Positions 1-10,924 of a stretch of 64,000 nucleotides of DNA are shown here, in pieces. The position numbers and the translations under genes are program-made. Positions within the stretch are counted from its first letter, which is position 1, and the number at the start of each line of letters is the position of its first letter. The notes beneath the pieces are model-generated. The model had not been told where the DNA came from. It searched no databases and saw only the letters and a program-made list of their open reading frames with translations. Source of the stretch: Aquilaria yunnanensis (taxonomy: Eukaryota > Streptophyta > Magnoliopsida > Malvales > Thymelaeaceae); contig CM077600.1 of NCBI GenBank assembly GCA_039654915.1, positions 42,764,492 through 42,828,491 on the forward strand. The letters run 5' to 3'.

Positions 1-29
1 GAGTCGCGGTAGCTAGATCGACTAACTGA

Positions 30-1004
30 TCAGAAGCCCCCCCCAAAGTCCTCCCCTAGATAAGGCTCCTGAAACTGCTTTTGGTCTTTTTCTTTTTCTT
101 CCACTTGCTCTTGCTCTTGGGCGGCATCCTCTTCCTCCTCTTCTGACATTACCTCCTGGATACCTTCCGAAGCACCACTAAGTTTGTCCACAGAGATTGG
201 CTTGATGACCAAAGTTATCTTTGAGGGATCTTCCATGACAACACCGACCCTCAACATTAAGGTTGTGACCAGCTGAGGGAAAGATAGGTTCCCCCGTTTC
301 GATTTGGCGGCGCGGAAAAGATGCTTCAGGATGAAGTGGCCGACATTGATTCGAAAGTCACAAGCTATGCAGTACAAGATCTCCAAGCGATCCGGGGTGA
401 CTTCCCGAACATGAGTAGTCGGGACGAGGCGGGAGGAGATGAAGTAGTTCCATGCCTTCATCTCTGGGGGGAGAGCTGAAGAGCTGAAGTAGAGCTTCCT
501 ATGAGACTGATCTCGGCTCAGTGTCCAATGGACCGGGCGACCGCATACTACTTGAGCCTGCTGCTCAAGGGAAGCCTATTTGAATTGTCCTCCAATCAAT
601 AGGTTGATGTTGAATAGCTCATTGATAACTGTATCCCCATAATGCACAGCGTGTTTGCGCACAAAACAGGCCTTGGCTTGGCGATTCAGGTAGTAAGCTC
701 CCATCAAGTTGGCGTAGAATTCCATGATGAGGATCTTGGACACTTCCGCTTGAGAATGAGCGACCCATTGCTGCCATCCACGCCTCTCCATGATTCTTAA
801 TATCCCCTCATTCTCCTTCTTTGAGAAGTCGAAGCCTCGTTCCGGTGTGAGCTTGCGATTCACGAACCCTTTAAAGTAGTTGTTTGCCCGAGAGGACACA
901 AAGCGAAAAGTATCATAGGGTGGTTCTTGCGGCTCTTCTTGACGAATCCTTTTTCCCCTCCCATTTTCTTTCAAAGAGTGAGTGGGCATTGACTTGCGAG
1001 GCAT
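30..1004 (-). pseudogene. Third ORF of the Athila-like element (putative plant transposon protein domain)
   Basis: Two ORFs lie downstream of integrase: 576-1004 (142 aa, starting MPRKSMPTHS) and 30-461 (143 aa). Together they resemble the 'putative plant transposon protein' domain often annotated in plant genomes at this place in Athila-like elements. They are in different frames, with about 115 bases between them, so the ORF is broken once. The second half ends in an acidic, glutamine-rich tail (runs of Glu and Gln). The function of the family is unknown; some authors call this ORF envelope-like, but I see no signal peptide or membrane segment that would support that here. Confidence 0.6.
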
Positions 1005-2461
1005 GTTTCCTACAAAATCACAAGATACACTTCAACTTCCTTTACATGAAGAATGAAAGAACAAAGGATGAACCTTCACCACCACATTCCCCAATTTCAA
1101 GTTGACAAACCATAGTTGAAAAGCTCATGCATAAGAGAACAATCCATTATCTTACTTCACGTCCATCCTAGGTGTTCTAAGATATTGCACCAACCATTAT
1201 AAGACCATGCATATTGGTATTGGACTGCCATACAATATACACTTGCTTATTAAACAAAACATTCAAGCAAAATCGCTGTTAAGGATACTAGTTGTGTGCT
1301 CATGAACAAGGTAGCAAGGAAAATCCCATCAAGGTCCATACCAACATGTGGCTCTTGGGACAAATAGAAAACAAGCTTCCTAGTGCAAAGTAATCATTCA
1401 ATCTTGAACTACGCAACACCTAGATGCATCAAATCCAAAGAATTGAGGAAAACCCAAACCACACGAAGCCACATTATGGTGCAAAATAGTTATGAGGCAG
1501 TCAAATTTCACTTTTCCGAAAATGCTCCAACTCAAAAATCAATCAAACCAGAGCAAATTGATAGTAATGCAAGTTTGACCCACTCCTATTTGAAGTAAAT
1601 CTCAAGTTTAAAATCACTCAAACAACAAGAACATGCATAAACAAGAAATTGCCATGAAAATTCGCAGCCCTTGTGATGAAAGAAATTCTAACCTTGGTTT
1701 CGAATCCAAATTCATAAACCAATGCACAAAACCCTTTCCATACATGCATGTATCCATATCAAATCGAATTTAAGCATGAAATCCATGAGAATCGAGCAAA
1801 ACAAGTAATTGCCGGAACTTTCACAAACAAGCACCATTCACTCCAAATCTCATCTCAAAAACTCAGAAGGGAGGAAGAAGATGAGAGAAACTTCCTTGAT
1901 GAGAGGCTTGATGAGACGAATCGACACCAAAAAAATCAAACTGTGATGCTTACGGAAGGGTAGGGTTTGAAAGTTGAGAGGTTTCATTGGTGGAAGAGCA
2001 AGGTAAAAGTGAGAAAAGTGAAAGCAAGGCGAGGTTAAAACAGCAGTTGTAAACTTGGCGACGCATTGCCAATTCTGGACGCATTCTGGCGACGCGTCGC
2101 CATCGTTATAATTATTCCGAGAACAATTGCAAAAATTGGCGACGCGTTGCCGACACTACAGGCTTCTATTTTTAAAACATTTGCAAAATAACCCCTAATC
2201 TTTTCATCCTAACTCTTATACCCTTTGAAAATTCAATACATGGTACCTCCTTAAATTGAGAAAATGTGGTCCATTCCCCTCACCTTCCTTCCGATGGGTC
2301 TCCCATTCCTACAAACACACAAGACAATACCAAATGAGCAGAAAAGCACAAAGCACAACACAAACTAACTAATGAAAAGGAGAAAAAGAAATAATCGGCA
2401 TTGGGTTGCCTCCCGACAAGCGCTTGATTTTACGCCTCTAGCTTGGCGCCTTTAGGCTTTT
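1005..2461 (-). other. Non-coding spacer of the Athila-like element between pol and ORF3
   Basis: There is no credible coding sequence here. The stretch next to integrase (about 2400-2460) has the cysteine- and guanine-rich motif around 'gcttggcgcc' that commonly follows pol in this group. Near 2057-2151 there are three copies of a 14-bp motif, of which the central one (GGCGACGCGTCGCC at 2088-2101) is a perfect palindrome. The rest is A-rich, low-complexity DNA on the plus strand. Confidence 0.5.
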
Positions 2462-4189
2462 TCAATGGTCGGGTTCGGCCAAGACGGTTTGACCAATGTG
2501 CCTAAGTTCATCACCATAGTAAGGTTTGATTCGTTGATCGTTGACTTGAAAGATGCATCCATCTTGTCCTTTAAGTTCCACCGCTCCATACGGTTGCACC
2601 CTAACCACCTCAAAAGGACCCGACCATTTGGATTTTAACTTTCCTGGAAAGAGTCTCAACCTTGAGTTGAAGAGTAGCACTTTTTGACCCAGTTGAAACT
2701 CCTTCTTCACAAGAATCTTATCATGCCACAACTTCGTTCGCTCATTGTATATCCTCGCATTCTCATAAGCATCCATGCGAATTTCCTCCAACTCATCCAA
2801 TTGAATAGCTCTATTCTCTTGGGCCCTTTTCAATTCAAAATTGAGCTTCTTAACCGCCCAATACGACTTGTGCTCCAACTCCACCGGCAAATGGCAAGCT
2901 TTCCCGTACACAAGTTGATATGGTGACATTCCAATAGGTGTCTTGAAAGCCGTCCTATATGCCCAAAGTGCATCACTCAACTTTTGAGACCAATCTTTTC
3001 GGTTGATGCCTACCGTCTTCTCCAATATCTTCTTGATCTCCCGGTTCGAAATTTCGGCTTGCCCGTTCGTTTGTGGATGATAGGGAAGTGACACCTTATG
3101 CCGTACATCATACTTCAATAGAACTTGAGTCAACATCTTGTTAATGAAATGTGACCCCTCGTCGGAGATGATAGCCCTAGGTGTACCAAACCTTGTAAAA
3201 ATATTCCTTTGAAGGAAGTTAACAACCACATTAACATCACAAGAGGGGGTGGCAATAGCTTCCACCCACTTAGACACATAATCAACTGCAAGCAAAATAT
3301 AATAATTGCCACATGAAGGAGGAAAAGGCCCCATAAAATCTATTCCCCACAAATCAAACACTTCCACCTCAAGAATGTTTTGTAATGACATTGCATCCCT
3401 CCTAGAAATGTTTCCTAACCTTTGGCATCTATCACATGTTTTCACAAAAGTATATGCATCTTTAAACAAAGTTGGCCAATAATAACTGGTTTGCAATACC
3501 TTACTTGCTGTCTTGGAGGCTCCAAAGTGTCCGCCACATGGTGAGGAGTGACAATGGTGGAGAACATCCTTCACTTCCTCGTTTGAGATGCATCTTCTTA
3601 TGATTTGGTTGGCACACCGGCGGAAAAGAAAATGATCATCCCAAAGATAATGCTTGACATTGGCTTGAAATTTCTTCTTTTCTCGGTAAGACAAGTTTGG
3701 TGGCAAGACTCCACAAGCTAGGTAATTCACATAGTCCGCATACCATGGTATCTTGCCCTCCACCTTGAACAAGCTTTCATCCGGGAAGTGCTCTTGAATC
3801 GGTTGCTCCAATGACTTTTCTTGGCCCTCCAATCTAGATGAGTGATCGGCCATAAGGTTTTCACATCCCTTCTTGTCCTTGACCTCTAAGTCAAATTCTT
3901 GAAGCAAGAGAATCCATCTTATGAGTCTTGGCTTGGCATCCTTCTTAGTGAACAAATATCTAATTGCCGCGTGATCGGTGTGCACCACAACCTTAGAACC
4001 CACAATATATGATCGAAACGTATCCACTGCATATACCATCGCCAAAAGCTCCTTCTCCGTTGTGGTATAATTTTGTTGAGCTCCATCTAAAGTCTTGCTA
4101 GCATAGTAAATCACTCGTAAAAAGCTTGTCCTTCTTTTGCCCCAACACCGCCCCCACGGCGAAATCGCTAGCATCACACATAATTTCAA
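2462..4189 (-). pseudogene. Athila-like pol: RNase H C-terminal part and integrase
   Basis: This 575-codon open frame begins inside RNase H (YYASKTLD near residue 29, TDHAAIRY near 71, MADHSSR near 113) and continues into an intact-looking integrase. The zinc-binding HHCC region covers about residues 211-255 (His, His, CDRC). The catalytic triad can be read as D284 (WGIDFMG), D343 (IISDEG) and E379 (NGQAEI). A basic C-terminal domain follows to the end. The first about 25 residues are out of frame with the true protein: a frameshift near 4120 separates this frame from the preceding reverse transcriptase/RNase H frame. Integrase would insert the element's cDNA into chromosomal DNA. Confidence 0.85.
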
Positions 4190-4847
4190 ATGGATCCTCC
4201 CAATTGGGTAGAATCACCACTGGTGCACTCACCAATTTCTCCTTCAAATTCTTAAATGATTCCAAACACTTTTCATCAAAGTAGAACAGCACATCCCTCT
4301 TAAGCAAATTGCATAATGGCTTAGCAATCTTGGAAAAATCTTTAATAAATCTCCAGTAAAAACCGGCATGCCCTAGAAAACTTATCACTCCTTTTAAATT
4401 GGGGGGTGGTGGCAATTTTTGAATAGCTACAATCTTAGCTCTATCCACCTTCATGCATTCACAGGAAATTTTATGCCCAAGTACTATTCCCGATTTAACC
4501 ATGAAATGACATTTTTTCCAATTCAAGGCTAAATTAGTTTTTTGACATCTCTTCAAGACAAGGGCTAAATTATCCAAACATGCATCAAAGGAGTCGCCAA
4601 AAACAGAAAAATCATCCATAAATACCTCCATGCACTTCTCCACCATATCGGAAAATGTGGCCATCATGCATCGTTGGAAAGTTGCCGGAGCGTTGCAAAG
4701 TCCAAATGACATTCTTCGAAAGGCATATGTGCCCCAAGGACTAGTGAAAGTAGTCTTCTCTTGATTTTCCGGTGCTATAGCAATTTGATTGTACCCCGAA
4801 TAACCATCCAAGAAGCAATAAAACTCATGTCCCGCCAACCTATCCAA
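4098..4847 (-). pseudogene. Athila-like pol: reverse transcriptase core and start of RNase H
   Basis: This 249-codon frame contains the palm of a Ty3/gypsy reverse transcriptase: FLDGYSGYNQI, the FGLCNAPATFQR block, and the catalytic FMDDF motif in place of YVDD. It then runs to the start of RNase H ([13 protein letters not shown]). Both ends are frameshifts, near 4848 and near 4120, which place the enzyme in three frames. The protein would copy element RNA into DNA in virus-like particles. As it stands this copy cannot make a continuous polyprotein. Confidence 0.85.
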
Positions 4848-6010
4848 AATTGATCAATAAAAGGGAGGGGGAAATGGTCTTTTCGGGTAGCCTTGTTGAG
4901 CTTCCGGTAATCAAAGCACACTCTCCATTTGGTAACCAACCTAGTTGAAATCCATTCATTGTTATTGTTGCCCACCACGGTTGTACCGCTCTTCTTAGGC
5001 ACCACTTGCACCGGACTCACCCATGGAGAATCCAAAATTGGATAAATAATGCCGGCATTGAGCAATTTCACAATCTCCTCTTTGACTACTTCTTTCATAT
5101 TTGGATTTAACCTTCTTTGAGCTTCAATGGAGGGCTTAAAGTCATCTTCCATAAGAATTTTATGCATGCAAATTTCCGGGCTAATTCCCTTTATGTCGGA
5201 AATAGACCAAGCTATTGCCCTTCTATGATCCCTCAAAACATGAATCAACTTTTCTTCCTCCAAAGGGATCAAAGTAGATGAAATAATCACTGGGAGAGAA
5301 TCCTCCTTGCCAAGATAAACATACTTAAGATCTTTTGGTAATGGCTTCAACTCCAACTTGAGCTCTTCCTTGAAATCACAAGACAAAAGTTGTTCTACCC
5401 TTTTTCTTGGAGGTAGCACCCTCCCATAAGAATCAAGAGTTGTTAAAATGCTCAACACATCATGATCTTCCTCACTACATGCTTTTTCAAACACTAGTGC
5501 TCTTCCAATAGGATCCTCTATAAGTAACACATATCTTTTCTCTTTAATGCAAGAATCAATCACATCAATCATGTAACACTTGGGCACCTCATCATCAATA
5601 GATTTCATGGCTTGAGCAAGATTAAAAGTAATTTCCTCATTATTAGCTCTCAAGGTGAGATTACCTTTTTCCACATCAATGACGGCCTTCCCGGTAGCAA
5701 GGAATGGTCTCCCAAGTATAATCGGCATGTTCCGGTCTTCCTCCATGTCCAACACTACAAAGTCTACCGGAAATATAAAATTGCCAACTTTGACCAAGAC
5801 ATCCTCCAAAACACCTTTTGGGAATGTAAATGACCGATCCGCCAATTGGAGGCAAATAGATGAAGGTTTCACCTCTCCAAGGCCAAGACTCCTACAAATG
5901 GACAAGGGCATCAAGTTAATACTAGCCTCAAGATCGCATAAAGCCTTGTCACAATGGAAAGACCCAATATCAAGAGGTATCGTAAAACTCCCCGGATCCT
6001 TGAGTTTTTA
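4775..6010 (-). pseudogene. Athila-like pol: aspartic protease and N-terminal reverse transcriptase
   Basis: The 379-codon frame 4775-5914 carries the C-terminal half of the protease (GRPFLATGKAVIDV) and the first reverse-transcriptase blocks (SPWVSPVQVVPKKSG, FDYRKLN). Reading the same frame upstream to about 6010 adds the protease active-site region. There the usual Asp-Leu-Gly-Ala-Ser is read as Asp-Leu-Glu-Ala-Ser, so the active-site glycine seems to be lost. A frameshift near 6008 separates it from gag, and another near 4848 separates it from the reverse-transcriptase core. Confidence 0.8.
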
Positions 6011-7778
6011 GGCATCTTCCTTTGAATGATGGCGCTTGCTTCCTCTTTCATTAAAATGAGTTCGTTGTCAAGGAACTTTCTTTTCTTGATAATCAACTTT
6101 TTGAGGAACTTGGCATAAGAGGGCATTTGACTTAATGCTTCCAAGAAAGGGATATTAATTTCCAATTTTTTGAAGATTTCAAGAAACCTCATAAAGTGAG
6201 TGTCCTCCTTCTTGGGCTTGAACCTTTGGGGGTACGGAAGGGTAGGCGTGTGCTTGGGTGCTTCCTCCTTGGTGGGTGCACTTTTAGCTTTACCACATTC
6301 TTGTGTTACCACATTCTTCCCACTTCTAAGAGTAATAGCTTGGCAAGACTCTCTTGGGTTGACATCCGTATCACTAGGTATGAACTTGCCTTTTTTAAGT
6401 TGCCTCATAGAAGTTGCTAGTTGGTCCATTTGAGTTTCCAAATTCTTGATGGATGCTTGAGTATTAGCTTGCATAGTCTTCATTTCATCCTCCAATGCCC
6501 CAATTTTTTTGTTTTGGCCACTTGCCATCCCCCTCACTTCTTGCATGAATTCTCCCATCATGCCCTTCATAAAATCTTTCAAAGATGTTTCCGCTTCATT
6601 AGAATTCTCACCTAATGGTTGCATAGCACCTTTGGGGTTAGAGTAATTGAATCCTTCATGTTGACGGTTCCTTAGGAAGAAATTCCCTCCTCCTTGCTTG
6701 GGTGGGTAAGGATTCCGGTAACCCACAAAATTTACATCTTCCACATCATCTACATCCTCACTAGCCATGGCTTGTTGCAATTTCCCCCTTTCTTGATTTT
6801 TGACAACTTGGCTACCATGTTAGTGAGTGCCGAAAGTTGAGCTTGGAGGGAGGTATCTTTGTTTACCTCATACAATCCACTCCCCTTTCTTGGGATCCAT
6901 TTTCCGCTAAGCTCAAGACTTTTAGCCATGTTGTTCAATAGTTCAAAACATTCCTCCACATCTTTCAACAACAAGAAACCACCGGCGGCGGCATCCACTT
7001 GCAATCGAGTGTTCAAACTCAACCCATTGTAGAAAAGATGAAGTTGGTGAGCTTGATCAATATCTTGAGTTGGTACCCTTTTCACTATCCTCTTGAAACG
7101 CACCCATGCCTCCGCAAGTGACTCCCATTCATTTTGCCTAAATGCCAACAATTCATTCTTAAGCTCAAATGCTTTTTGAGATGGAAAGAACCTCCGAATA
7201 AATGCATCATATAACTGTTGCCAAGTATGAACTGAAGTAGGCTCCAAATTCTCAAACCATTCCGATGCTTCATCCACAAGAGAAAATGGAAAAAGTCTCA
7301 TTCTTTTCGCATCTTCACTTACACCATCCAAATAAAAAATATCATATAGACGAACAAACCTCTTGATATGGTTGTTTGGATCTTCATCAAGATTCCCTCC
7401 AAATGGGTGAACTTCTACCAATTGGAGAACATGGCTGGGAATCACAAAAGCTCGCCCTCGAAGCGGCACCGGTCTTATCATATTATCATGGTCTTCCACC
7501 CTTTGAGGTCGAAAATAATCAAGTACCGGTCTTCCTCTTCTTCTAGCACCATTTCCATTGTCCATTACCTCCTCAACTCCATTGTGATCCATGGCATTGA
7601 CATTTCTTTCTCGTCCAAGGTTCCTCAAATCATCTTCTTGGTTCCCTTCCATGTTGACGGAATCGAAGGTACTAGTATCTCCTTCTTCAATCACCTTGCT
7701 TCTTAGTTTAAGTTCTCGCAAGCTTCTCTCAATTTCTAGATCAAGTGGTAACAAGTGAGAACAAGAGCTCCGGGTCAT
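5911..7778 (-). pseudogene. Athila-like gag
   Basis: The main frame 6750-7778 (342 codons) starts at MTRSSCSHL and holds the retrotransposon gag domain. Its features include RGRAFVIPSHVLQ, the NPNNHIKRF-like block (DEDPNNHIKRFVRLYD), WFENLEP and the conserved FIRRFFPSQK. A one-base shift in a G/A run near 6782 moves the rest into the frame 5911-6780, which holds the proline-rich NPYPPKQGGG segment, a glutamine-rich coiled-coil-like stretch (MKTMQANTQASIKNLETQMDQL is part of it) and a charged tail. A second shift near 6008 separates gag from protease. Gag would form the element's particle. Confidence 0.8.
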
Positions 7779-7892
7779 GCACTAGATGTACCTACAAATT
7801 GACAAGAAGGGAACACACTAACTATAAGAACTAAAATCAAGTAGACAAGAGTAACCAATTTTCACTAATCAAGACAAGAATCAAATCAAAAC

Positions 7893-7910
7893 TCCCCGGC
7901 AACGGCGCCA
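7893..7910 (-). other. Primer-binding site of the Athila-like element
   Basis: On the minus strand this reads TGGCGCCGTTGCCGGGGA. It matches the primer-binding site well known from Athila-type elements (complementary to the 3' end of an aspartate tRNA). It lies between the gag start and the LTR edge, as expected for the start of minus-strand DNA synthesis. It fixes the orientation of the element and the inner LTR border near 7918-7921. Confidence 0.9.
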
Positions 7911-7917
7911 AAAACTT

Positions 7918-8290
7918 TGTTGTGAAAATTAAGAGTTTATCAATTTAACCCTTAAAAACCCGCAAGCGAACAGAAACGTCGTGTAATTAGAAGTAAATAA
8001 GGGTATCGTCCCAAGAGAGTTTAGTGATTATACCTAGATTCAAAAATAAAATTGCTCAAGCTACTTAACTCTAAAAACACAAGAGAAGTGACTCTAAAGA
8101 AGGTGAAAGGTACTGAAGAGAGAACTTAGAATAAAGGCGACTACCTCTCTAGGATTCCACTCCTACCCATTGCTACCCAAGTAAGTTTGTCCTCAAGTGT
8201 GATGTTCCATGTGTGGTAGAAAGGATCTCACATCAAGAACCTCTTTCTCAAGATGGGTCCTTGCTCACCCTCAACTAACTTGGGCTTTAC
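7918..8290 (-). repeat. Partial 5' LTR of the Athila-like element
   Basis: On the plus strand the LTR starts TGTTGTGAAAATTAAG a few bases after the primer-binding site. The following sequence, with its 'aagggtatcgtcccaagagag' type of stretch, is typical of the inner LTR part of this group. The sequence stops looking like LTR near 8290. No second LTR lies in the window for comparison, so the outer end is uncertain. From 8290 to 8639 there is AT-rich then GC-rich DNA in which I recognise nothing. Confidence 0.5.
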
Positions 8291-8639
8291 TCAGGCTCCA
8301 ACTTTAACTAGCCATATATAATTAATCATTTTTTTGATTTTTTTTAAAAAATTGTAAACCCGCAAACTCGGTTTAGGACCAAATCGCCTGAAGTTGGTTT
8401 GTGTCTAGTCCTTCACGACCCAAACCCAGGCTTGGCCAGTTCGGGCCAGTCCTGGGTCAGGTTGACCCAACGCCCCACCTTTGCGTTAGACACGACAAAC
8501 CACTTGGATCGTCTGTTCTCGTGGGCCCTATATGGGACTCATAAGGAGGACGGCCCAGATAGGCCCGATACATATATTGTCCATGATATAAATATAGTAT
8601 AAAAGAAAAATAAAATTAGTAACATGCATGATAAATAAT

Positions 8640-10317
8640 GGCCTAAAGTCCCTTTTGCCCCATGAACTTTGCCAACTCCGACCTTTTACACCTTGGACTT
8701 TGACTTAGTTCTACTTGCCCCTCATCCCGGTTAAATGGATAATGTGTACTAAAATAAAAATAAAAGGAGAACTAAATGGCTAACTAACAGTTTGTTCGGC
8801 ACGGTTTAATATGCCTCTGTTAAAGCATTTTCTATGTTAATCCTTTGTTAAGAAAGTGGGTCTACCTTTTTGTTTCCTTTACTGCCATTATTCCAATTAA
8901 TTACCATCACTCTGACCGGTAAGCTAGCCATGTGGATCAAACTAGTCCGGCCGCGAGGTGAAACTAAAGGCTACCTCTATCTAGTTCTGCCGATGATTAG
9001 ACGGGTTCTTGCTCGTTGATTTCTAGGTCAAAACTATATTTATCTTCTCAACTGGATAGCTGCAAGGCTTATTTTGTGGGCTAACTTTTTTAGCCGGCAT
9101 CTGTTTTGCAGCACTTGCACACCACATCAACGAGGAATCAATTGGCCGGAGTTGATTTTACAGATAAAAAATGTCTTTTGATCGTCATTTGTTTTGTGAG
9201 GAATTGGGCAGTTCAATGGTAAATTTTCACTACTTTAAATTTCCTTAAACCCACATAAACCTCTATTCTCCCTTATGTCTGCCACCCTCACTTCTCGCCC
9301 ACATTTGCCCAACCAGATTCACACCATTTGCTTGTGAAAGGCCTTGCATGAACTAATTGAAGGTTTGATAGTCAACATCAGGACTCATCAACTTGTTTCC
9401 TACTTGAATCGAGCTTAAACACAGTTTGGCATCAACTCACACACAGGTCATTAAAGGCCATATTGTGCAAATTTGGTTGGGTAGCCCCTCATAAGTCCCA
9501 CCTTAAGACCCTACACCCCTGGGCTTTAGTCTCGCAACAGGGTGGCTAGGCTTGCACTCCAAGACCAATGAATAAAATGATATGTCATTAAATTAGGTAA
9601 TAAAGGAGGTTTTGAAGCTTCATACAATAGTTAGCATTGGAGCGGTTTACACAAGGTTCATTGAATATTGTATGAATAATATCTAGTTTGGGGTGTAAGG
9701 TGAGAAGCAAGGAAGATTTTGTTATTTTTGAAATGGAAAGCATTGTCAATGGAGGAGAAAAAGGTAAGGAGATTTTTAGGCTCGACTTTGGACATGAAAC
9801 CAAGAAGCACTACAGTTTGAGACAACAGAGAACAACTGTGAAAAGTAGAGGAAAACATACTGGGTCTGTTGTAATTTCCACAAACTTTAGGGGTAATGGT
9901 TATTTTGATAACACGTGGGTTGAGAGCTTTACGGGAAAACACATTAATTTAGTTGAGTTAAATCCAAACAAACCGCGCCTAAATTATTTATTTAATGGTT
10001 GACTCTTGTAAGCGAACAACAAGCACAAAGGTTTCAGTTTCATATTGGGATTATCTATCTTTCCTTTGTCTTCACCTATAAGTTTGTGTTAAGGTTTCTT
10101 ATTTTTTACTTACAAGAGTCAACCATTAGAAAAATGATTTAGTTAGCCTTTCAAATTTTCTTTTATTTTCATTTTAATACACATTCTTCATTTAATTGGA
10201 CCGATAAGGTAAAATGTCCCAATTTACAAAGTTTGGGGGTAAGTCGAACCGAGTCAAAGTTTAGGGGATAAAATTTATGAGTTGGCAAAGTTCAGGGGGC
10301 AAATCGGGCTTTAGGCC
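8640..10317. mobile_element. Mutator-like (MULE) non-autonomous element with 10-bp target duplication
   Basis: The ends are long terminal inverted repeats. The left end, GGCCTAAAGTCCC at 8640 onward, is matched in reverse complement by the right end near 10140-10317; similarity extends about 150 bases inward. Both contain the phrase TGAACTTTGCCAACTC. The element is flanked by a perfect 10-bp direct repeat, GATAAATAAT, at 8630-8639 and 10318-10327. Long TIRs with a 9-11 bp target duplication are the hallmark of Mutator-like elements. No transposase was recognised in the 1678 bp, so it would depend on a helper. A perfect 20-bp inverted repeat lies inside its right part. Confidence 0.88.
9993..10128. 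repeat. Perfect 20-bp inverted repeat with 96-bp spacer inside the MULE
   Basis: TAATGGTTGACTCTTGTAAG at 9993-10012 recurs as its exact reverse complement at 10109-10128. It could be the footprint of a small foldback insertion or could form a hairpin if transcribed. I see no coding content between the arms. Confidence 0.8.
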
Positions 10318-10924
10318 GATAAATAATAAACATGTTGAACAAGTAAATCAAGGAAAGGTTAAATAACAATATATAGCACTTTTTACTAGTAACAAGTGAA
10401 ATGAAGAGAAACAATTTTTTTTTTGTTGGACAGTTGATAGTTTAGGCTTCTTTTTATTAACCCTAGTAAGAATTTAAGCATCTTTATTGATTACACTATG
10501 CATCATCTATATTAAGTCATTACAAAAGTAAATCACTTTAATTAAATTGAAGATTAAGCATTATTGGAGAAATAGTGACCTAGACGTATTTTGATTATCT
10601 AAGGATTATAAGTGAAAAAGCAAATAAAAATTCAGATTTTTCCTTGATCATATATTGTAAACTTAATGGTCTTAACGCACCATTTAAATGTTTGAGGGCT
10701 TTATATAACACACACAGAATTGGAGGATGAATATGCAATTTATTACACTGTGATATTCAGTTATCTCAAAAATCTTCTTTACAATACAGGTGTGTGTGTC
10801 TGTTATATGAAATTTTAAAAGACTCTAGTTTTAATTTGACCAATTTTAAATGGTGCAGATACCATGAAGGAGATCTTATTCATGTGTTGGACTAACATGT
10901 TGGGTAACTTGGGTTGAGCATTAG
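10318..10924. other. AT-rich intergenic DNA
   Basis: After the right target duplication of the MULE there are about 600 bases of AT-rich sequence with a short TG run near 10790. I see no gene or clear repeat in it. Confidence 0.5.

Larger units (their letters stand above)
1..8290 (-). mobile_element. Athila-like Ty3/gypsy LTR retrotransposon, truncated by window edge
   Basis: On the minus strand the order is partial 5' LTR, primer-binding site, gag, protease, reverse transcriptase, RNase H, integrase, a long spacer and a third ORF. This is the order known for the Athila group of plant Metaviridae. The primer-binding site matches the one typical of Athila. Gag and pol are interrupted by only about four small frameshifts, so the copy is defective but not ancient. 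The 3' LTR would lie left of position 1 and is not visible. The outer end of the 5' LTR near 8290 is a rough estimate, because the sequence changes character there without a clear boundary. Confidence 0.85.

Noticed and set aside
9588..10002. Overlapping ORFs on both strands (94-104 codons) inside the MULE
   Set aside because: They mirror each other, have low complexity and resemble no transposase or host protein.
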